DNA of 64,000 nt from Salinisphaera sp. T31B1 (GTDB taxonomy: Bacteria; Pseudomonadota; Gammaproteobacteria; Nevskiales; Salinisphaeraceae): the NCBI RefSeq assembly GCF_040361275.1, contig NZ_APNH01000003.1, positions 186,001 through 250,000 on the forward strand. The letters run 5' to 3'. The notes beneath the pieces were generated by a model. The model searched no databases. It saw nothing but the letters and a program-made list of their open reading frames with translations, and had not been told where the DNA came from. The translations under genes and the position numbers were made by a program. Of this stretch, positions 59,042-64,000 are shown in pieces (within the stretch, counting starts at the first letter, position 1; each line of letters begins with the position of its first letter).

Positions 59042-59812
59042 ATGGGCATAACCCTGGTTACGGGCGCGTCGTCTGGGATCGGCCGCAGTCTGGCGCGGCG
59101 GCTGGCCGCCCACGGCGATCTGGTGGTGCTTGTCGCGCGCCGCGCGGAGCTGCTCGATACGCTGGTCATGGAGATCCGGCGCCACGGTGGGCAGGCGCTG
59201 GCCGCCCCGGGTGACGTCACCGATCGCCGCGCGGTCGCCGATATCGTTATGCAGGTCGAGGCCGAGCACGGCCCGATCACCCGGTTGGTGGCCAACGCGG
59301 GCGGCGGGTCTCGCTGCGACGGCAGTCAGTTCGACGCCGAGCATTTCCAGACGACGGTGGCGCTGAACCTGGTTGGCGTAGCCAACGCGGTGGCCGCAGT
59401 CCTGCCGGGCATGGTGGCGCGACGCGGAGGGCATCTCGTGGCCATGGGCAGTCTGGCCGGGGTGCGCGGGCTGCCGGGCGCGGCTGCCTATTCGGCAGCC
59501 AAGGGCGGGGTGGCCAATCTCATGGACAGCCTGAGGATCGATCTGCGCGATCATGACATCGACGTGACCCTGCTCCTGCCCGGCTTTGTCCGGACCCAAC
59601 CGCCCAAGGCCGGCCGCCGACGTTTCAGGCCGTTCCGGATGGAGCTCGAGCAGGCAACCGCTCGCATGGAAAACGCGATCATCGCACGCAAACGCCGGCT
59701 CGCCTTTCCGTGGCCGCTGGTCGTCGCGATCGGCATGACGCGGCTGCTACCATTCGGTGTGGATGGTTGGCTGCTGGGCCGGTTCCGCGCCCGCAAGGCG
59801 CCCGCGACGTGA
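59042..59812 (+). CDS. Short-chain dehydrogenase, possible 3-ketosphinganine reductase
   Basis: A 256-residue classical SDR. The cofactor motif VTGASSGIG is at residues 6-14, the NAG motif is LVANAGG, catalytic Ser is in AMGSLAG and YSAAK holds Tyr and Lys. The C-terminal 55 residues are basic and include a hydrophobic segment (PLVVAIGMTRLLPFGVDGWLL) that could touch the membrane. That layout recalls eukaryotic 3-ketodihydrosphingosine reductase, but many SDRs look alike. It lies 33 bases after spt on the same strand. If it reduces 3-oxo-sphinganine, this locus would have two keto-reductases. Confidence 0.7.
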   Translation: MGITLVTGASSGIGRSLARRLAAHGDLVVLVARRAELLDTLVMEIRRHGGQALAAPGDVTDRRAVADIVMQVEAEHGPITRLVANAGGGSRCDGSQFDAEHFQTTVALNLVGVANAVAAVLPGMVARRGGHLVAMGSLAGVRGLPGAAAYSAAKGGVANLMDSLRIDLRDHDIDVTLLLPGFVRTQPPKAGRRRFRPFRMELEQATARMENAIIARKRRLAFPWPLVVAIGMTRLLPFGVDGWLLGRFRARKAPAT

Positions 59813-59840
59813 TCGCACGTCGCCCTGCTAGGCTTTTTTT
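59804..59840 (+). terminator. Possible terminator or attenuator after the SDR gene
   Basis: GCGACGTG (59804-59811) pairs with CACGTCGC (59816-59823) around an ATCG loop, spanning the SDR stop codon. A T-run (59834-59840) follows after ten bases. The gap makes it a weak terminator; a partial stop in the operon is possible. Confidence 0.4.
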
Positions 59841-59862
59841 AGCATCTATCGAAGGCTGACTT

Positions 59863-60624
59863 ATGGCAACCCAGGCAGATACCACGGCCAACAAGCGCCG
59901 CAAGATGGTCAAGCGTTTCGGCAAGAAGCTGTTTCGCGGCACCCTGATGGACTTTCTGTCCAAGCAGTCGCGCGTGCCGGATGAGCCGGTGCTGGCCAAC
60001 AGCCATTTTCCCTGGGCCGAACAACTGCGTGCCCAGTGGCCGGTGATCCGCGACGAATTGGAGGCTCTGCTGGAACGCCGTAACGCGCTGCCGAGTTTCC
60101 AGGACATCAGCCCCGATCAGAAACGCATTTCCACCGACGATCAGTGGAAAACGTTCATGCTCTACGCCTTCGGCACGCGTATGGACTTCGGCTGCGAGAT
60201 GTGTCCGCAAACCGCGGCCGCGCTCGAACAGGTGCCGTCGCTGTCGAACGCGTTCTTCTCCATTCTCGGCCCGGGCAAGCATATTCCTCGACACCGGGGT
60301 GTTACCAAGGGCCTGGTCCGGTGCCATATCGGTTTGCGCGTGCCCAGCGGGCCCGGCCGCTGCCTGATCCAGGTCGACGACGTCGACTGTGTATGGGAGG
60401 AGGGCGGCATGTTCTTCTTCGACGACACCTATCCGCACGAGGTGTGGAACGAGACCGACGGCGAGCGTGCGGTGCTGTTGTTCGATATCGAACGCCCGAT
60501 GGGCATGCCCGGCCGTATGGTGTCGCGCGCGATGATCGCGGCGTTGCGACGCACCGCGTATTTCCGCGATGCACTGGCCAACCAGCGGGCCTGGGAAGCC
60601 CGCTATCGCCAGGCGATGGGCTAA
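59863..60624 (+). CDS. Aspartyl/asparaginyl beta-hydroxylase family protein, LpxO-like
   Basis: A 253-residue Fe(II)/2-oxoglutarate dioxygenase-type protein. The iron-binding pattern is visible in ILGPGKHIPRHRGVTKGLVRCHIGL (first His region) and FFDDTYPHEVWNETDGERAVLLFDIERP (second His and the Arg that binds 2-oxoglutarate). The N-terminal 45 residues are basic and may contact membrane. Bacterial relatives such as LpxO hydroxylate acyl chains of lipid A; beside ceramide genes it could hydroxylate the ceramide acyl chain or base. That target is inference. Confidence 0.78.
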   Translation: MATQADTTANKRRKMVKRFGKKLFRGTLMDFLSKQSRVPDEPVLANSHFPWAEQLRAQWPVIRDELEALLERRNALPSFQDISPDQKRISTDDQWKTFMLYAFGTRMDFGCEMCPQTAAALEQVPSLSNAFFSILGPGKHIPRHRGVTKGLVRCHIGLRVPSGPGRCLIQVDDVDCVWEEGGMFFFDDTYPHEVWNETDGERAVLLFDIERPMGMPGRMVSRAMIAALRRTAYFRDALANQRAWEARYRQAMG

Positions 60625-60683
60625 GCGCGTAGCGACCATCGCGAACGCGCGTATTGCGTTCGATCAGGCCGCCCGTCCGATTC

Positions 60684-61622
60684 ATGCCGCGATTCTATTT
60701 CTCGTCCAACCGCAGCCACGAGGTGCCGAGCTGGCAGCGCCAGCCCATCTGGCTGGCCGAAGGTGCGGCCGTCGGAACGCTGCTGGGCGTCTTCCGCTGG
60801 CTGCCGATGGGCAGCGCCATGCGCCTGGGCGCGCGTCTGGGTGGGCTGCTGGCCCGTTTTTCGCCGCGCCTCGACAAGGTGCGCAGTAATTTGCGGGTGG
60901 TGTTTCCGCGTGCGACATCCGATGAACTCGAGCGGATCACGCACGCGTCGTTCCGCAACGTAGGCGTGGCGATGGCCGAGCTGGCCAATCTCGACCGTAT
61001 TTGGCGCCAGCGCCGCCGGCGTATCGAATTCTGTGAATTGCCCGGCGCGGTCACGCCGTCTTCGGCCCGCCGAACTGTTTTCGTGACGGCCCATCTGGGC
61101 GCCTGGCAGCTCACCCCGCTGCTCGGTCGCGAGTACGGGTTCACCGTGCCGGTGATCTATGCGCCGGAACAGAATCCGTATGTGGATCGCCAGCTCATGC
61201 GCCTGCGTCGGGCCTTCGGCAGCCCGCTGGTCTCGCGCGATGGCGGTATCCGGGCGCTGATGCGCTCTCTCGACCGCGGCGACTCCATCGGGCTGACCGT
61301 GGACACGCGTCTGGACAGTGGTGAACCGGTGATGTTCTTCGGCGAGCAGGCGATGACCAATACCGCCCCGGCGCGTCTGGCGCTGCGCTATGACTGCGAC
61401 CTGGTGCCGGTGATCGCCGAGCGTGTGGCCGATGCACGGTTTAGAATCAATATTCATCCGCCGATCCGGGCCCGGGCCGATGCGGTCAATCGTAACGACA
61501 AGGCCCTGGACATGAGCGCCCAGATCAACGCGCTGTTCGAGCAATGGATCGCCCGGCATCCGGATCAGTGGCTGTGTCTCAAGCGCCGCTGGCCCAAGGC
61601 CGTGCATCGCCGGCATGCCTAG
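60684..61622 (+). CDS. LpxL/HtrB-family acyltransferase with altered catalytic motif
   Basis: A 312-residue membrane-associated acyltransferase. A hydrophobic N-terminal segment (about 20-42) precedes the lysophospholipid-acyltransferase domain: KVRSNLRVVFP, FVTAHLGAWQLTPLL (near 128-142), LMRSLDRGDSIGLTVDTRLDSGEPVMFFG and WLCLKRRW. Members usually have HX4(D/E); here the His is followed by Gln at the acidic position (HLGAWQ). It may be inactive, use another base, or transfer a different group. ATG at 60684 is preferred over an in-frame TTG 30 bases upstream. It follows the hydroxylase gene by 59 bases. Confidence 0.8.
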   Translation: MPRFYFSSNRSHEVPSWQRQPIWLAEGAAVGTLLGVFRWLPMGSAMRLGARLGGLLARFSPRLDKVRSNLRVVFPRATSDELERITHASFRNVGVAMAELANLDRIWRQRRRRIEFCELPGAVTPSSARRTVFVTAHLGAWQLTPLLGREYGFTVPVIYAPEQNPYVDRQLMRLRRAFGSPLVSRDGGIRALMRSLDRGDSIGLTVDTRLDSGEPVMFFGEQAMTNTAPARLALRYDCDLVPVIAERVADARFRINIHPPIRARADAVNRNDKALDMSAQINALFEQWIARHPDQWLCLKRRWPKAVHRRHA

Positions 61623-61688
61623 ACGGGCCCGAGGGGTGTCGAGCGTTTCCCGCCGTGTGTCCGCGGCGCGTCCGAGGAGAACCAGAAC

Positions 61689-64000
61689 GTGGCCATTCGT
61701 TCCCGACGTGTCCTGACGACGTTCGTCCAGGGTGATCTGCGCCATGCATGCGCCGATCAGACCGGCACCTACTGTATTCGTCTGACCCCGCGCGAGGGTG
61801 TCGTGCCCAGCGCCAAACCGCCGGTCCGCATCTTCATGGGGACCGAGGCGGTACAGTTTCGTGCCGAGCGAGCCTTTGTCTGGTCGATCGAGCGGGTACG
61901 CGATCCGGCGCGTACCTACGAGATCCATCTCATGCGTGACCTGGCCGGTTTCGAGCGCCGACTCTGGCTGACCGGCTTCACGAACTATCGTTTCGTGATT
62001 CCCGAGCTCGCCGGCGGCCGGGGACGGGCGATCTACAACGACGCCGACCAGATTTATCTGAGCGATCCGGCCCGGCTGTTCGATCTGGAGATGGGCGAGG
62101 CCGGCGTGCTGTCGATCAACGATCGCGACACCTCGGTGATGCTGATCGACTGCGAGAAGATGCGGCCGCTGTGGAATGGCGCCGCGGCCCGGCGTACGGG
62201 TAACCGCGAACTGGAAAAGCGCATGCGCGAGGCCGGTCTGTGGGCCGATCTGGACGACGCCTGGAACGCGCGCGACGCAGAATATGTACCGGACGTGTCG
62301 CATGTCGTGCATTACACGACGATCCATAGCCAGCCCTGGCGGCCGACGCCGCAGGATTATGTCTACCGTGCAAACCCGGCCGAAGCGGTCTGGACACGGA
62401 TCGACCGGGAGGCCGACGAGGCGGGCTTTCAGCTGTTCGGCCCCGAGCAACCGAGCCCGGCCTTCCGACAGCGGGCAGGCGGTATTCACGCCGAGCCGGA
62501 GGCCGCCGCACGTCGGGCCGAAATCCAGCGTCTGGCTCGCGATGCCGCGCCCGAGTCGTTGTTGTATTGCGGCGGCGACGAGGCCGGAACACGGGCCTCG
62601 GTCGAGGCGATCGTGCCGCGGGCAGCGCGCCGGATTGCGAGTATCGATTTCACCGCCTTGACCGATCCTGTCTCGAGCGAGACGGTCGATATGGTGGCCG
62701 TCGACGGGCTGGCCCAGCTGCCGGATCTGGATATCGCCTGGGTGCTTGATGCACTGTTTGCCCGGGCGCGTCGCGCGATTTCGGTCCATGTGAGCCTCGA
62801 CAGCAGCCGCCACCGCAGCACGCCTGCCGATCAGATCTGGTGGTATCAGCAGATGGCCGCGGCCGGCGCACGCTATCCCGATCGGCACTGGCGCCTCGCG
62901 GTTCGCTGGCCGCGACGTCTGGGCAAGACCCGCGTGTGGCGGTGGTCGGGCGGGGCGCTGCTGAGCAGGCGTCCGCGGGTCTGGGCCCTGCTGCATTACA
63001 AGACCGGCCATCGCAGCCAGGCCCTGGGCGTGGCAGACGCGCTCGGCTGGCCGTTCGAGACCCGAGACCTGGTACGTGAACCGTTGCGCTACGCCAGCGC
63101 ACTGGCGCGCGAGCGACTCGGTCTCGGCGGGCCGAGTCTGCCGGGCGGTCTGCGTCCGCCCTGGCCCGAGGTGGTGATTGCCTCCGGCTGGCTGCCTGCG
63201 GTCATGGCGCGCACCATCAATGCGCGCAATCGCGGTGCCAGCCGGCTGATTTTGCTCGGTCGGCGTGGGGGCCGGGTCGGTGAGAGCCAGGACATCGGCC
63301 TGGTCTGCCGACATTTCGATCTGCCGCCCAATCCGCGCGAGTTGATCACCACCTTGCCTCCGAACAAGGTCGACGACACACGGCTGGCTGCGGCTCGGGC
63401 GCGCTGGCCCAACCTGTATGCGCCCGGCGTGTCGCCACGTATAGCCTGGTTGGTCGGCGGCAATAGCGCTCAGCACGAACTCACGCCGGCCATGGCACGG
63501 CGTCTCGCGGAACAGATTCGCGCCGCCACAACGGCCGAATCGGGGCAGCTGGCAGTGCTGACCAGTCGCCGTACCGGCGCTGATGGCGTGGAGGCCATCC
63601 GCGAAGCGGTCGGCCGCGACACGATCTTCGAGCCCTGGAATGCCCATGCCGGCGATGCCAATCCCTATCTTGGCTATCTCGCCAACGCCGATGTCCTGAT
63701 CGTGACCGGTGAGAGCGAATCGATGCTGGCCGAAGCGGTGGCGACCGGCAAACCGGTGTATATCGTCGCCCTGCCCGAAAGGGCGCCCGGCGTTCGCCGG
63801 CGTCTGGCCGATTGGGTGGTCGGCCAGGCCAATACGGATCGTTTCAACGCGCGCGGTTCGCGCCGGCCTCAGGAAGGGCTGCAATATCTGTGCGCGCGTC
63901 TGGTCGAGCGTCGGGTGTTCGTGCCCCGACGCAACATGCCCCAGCTACACCAGGCGTTGGTGAACCAGGGTGTGGCCCGGTTGTTCGATGGCCATCTGAG
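61689..64000 (+). CDS. Multidomain protein: GT-A-like N-domain plus ELM1-like C-domain (partial)
   Basis: At least 770 residues, running off the window. Residues about 1-260 look like a GT-A/GT8-type glycosyltransferase: IRIFMGTEAVQF-like core, the acidic YNDADQIYLSDP near 115-126 (DxD-like) and VVHYTTIHSQPWRP. A Rossmann-like segment follows near 290-420 (YCGGDEAGTRASV). From about 430 the sequence matches the mitochondrial-fission ELM1 family (VWALLHYKTGHRSQALGVADALGW; VVIASGWLPAVMARTI; WLVGGNSAQHELT; ADVLIVTGESESMLAEAVATGKPVY). The GTG start has GAGGAGA upstream. It may glycosylate a lipid made by the preceding genes. Function not established. Confidence 0.65.
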   Translation, partial: MAIRSRRVLTTFVQGDLRHACADQTGTYCIRLTPREGVVPSAKPPVRIFMGTEAVQFRAERAFVWSIERVRDPARTYEIHLMRDLAGFERRLWLTGFTNYRFVIPELAGGRGRAIYNDADQIYLSDPARLFDLEMGEAGVLSINDRDTSVMLIDCEKMRPLWNGAAARRTGNRELEKRMREAGLWADLDDAWNARDAEYVPDVSHVVHYTTIHSQPWRPTPQDYVYRANPAEAVWTRIDREADEAGFQLFGPEQPSPAFRQRAGGIHAEPEAAARRAEIQRLARDAAPESLLYCGGDEAGTRASVEAIVPRAARRIASIDFTALTDPVSSETVDMVAVDGLAQLPDLDIAWVLDALFARARRAISVHVSLDSSRHRSTPADQIWWYQQMAAAGARYPDRHWRLAVRWPRRLGKTRVWRWSGGALLSRRPRVWALLHYKTGHRSQALGVADALGWPFETRDLVREPLRYASALARERLGLGGPSLPGGLRPPWPEVVIASGWLPAVMARTINARNRGASRLILLGRRGGRVGESQDIGLVCRHFDLPPNPRELITTLPPNKVDDTRLAAARARWPNLYAPGVSPRIAWLVGGNSAQHELTPAMARRLAEQIRAATTAESGQLAVLTSRRTGADGVEAIREAVGRDTIFEPWNAHAGDANPYLGYLANADVLIVTGESESMLAEAVATGKPVYIVALPERAPGVRRRLADWVVGQANTDRFNARGSRRPQEGLQYLCARLVERRVFVPRRNMPQLHQALVNQGVARLFDGHL

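Noticed and set aside
60621-63884. A 1087-codon open frame on the minus strand
   Set aside because: It lies antisense to the hydroxylase end, the acyltransferase and the ELM1-fusion genes. Its translation has no recognisable domain and the composition is typical of the complement of a high-GC coding strand.

Overview
The window is a gene-dense stretch of a high-GC gammaproteobacterial chromosome. It carries complete cell-division, LPS-assembly and respiratory loci and no insertion sequences, phage genes, CRISPR arrays, tRNA genes or rRNA operons that I could see. The order kdsD-kdsC-lptCAB-rpoN-hpf-ptsN-hprK-rapZ-EIIA-hpr-ptsI-mgtE-pmbA, the glrK/glrG/glrR trio, the rsmI/lpoA/yraN/diaA block and the full mraZ-to-lpxC division cluster suggest a lineage near Xanthomonadales, Nevskiales or Salinisphaerales. 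The genus is not determined by the sequence alone.

Layout. Positions 1-3184 (minus) hold a GlrKR-type two-component system with its lipoprotein; the regulator is cut by the window edge. Positions 3310-6069 hold convergent pmbA and mgtE. Positions 6164-16236 (minus) form a long chain: KDO synthesis (kdsD, kdsC), LPS export (lptC, lptA, lptB), sigma-54 (rpoN), ribosome hibernation (hpf), and a regulatory PTS with HPr kinase and RapZ. Positions 16383-24393 (plus) hold an ABC-2 exporter, ibaG-murA-hisG-hisD and the cytochrome bc1 genes petABC. They are followed by sspA-sspB and, on the opposite strand, diaA-yraN-lpoA. rsmI and the RNase P RNA come next. Positions 30082-47972 are a compact dcw cluster from mraZ to lpxC with mostly overlapping genes and clear flanking signals.

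The most interesting part is 47991-64000. Four consecutive plus-strand genes (fatty acyl-AMP ligase/acyl-ACP synthetase, NAD-dependent epimerase-like reductase, acyl carrier protein, serine palmitoyltransferase-like enzyme) have the gene content and order of the Caulobacter ceramide locus. A divergent gene encodes a relative of the bacterial ceramide synthase family and overlaps a nucleotidyltransferase gene. Further along the same strand lie lptF, lptG, a diacylglycerol/ceramide-kinase-family gene and a Tam41-like cytidylyltransferase. Downstream of the serine palmitoyltransferase are a second short-chain reductase, an LpxO-like hydroxylase, an LpxL-like acyltransferase with an altered catalytic motif, and a large multidomain protein with a glycosyltransferase-like N-terminus and an ELM1-like C-terminus. 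I read this as a candidate sphingolipid synthesis and head-group modification island in a bacterium that also makes LPS. The individual family assignments rest on motifs read by eye; the pathway is inference.
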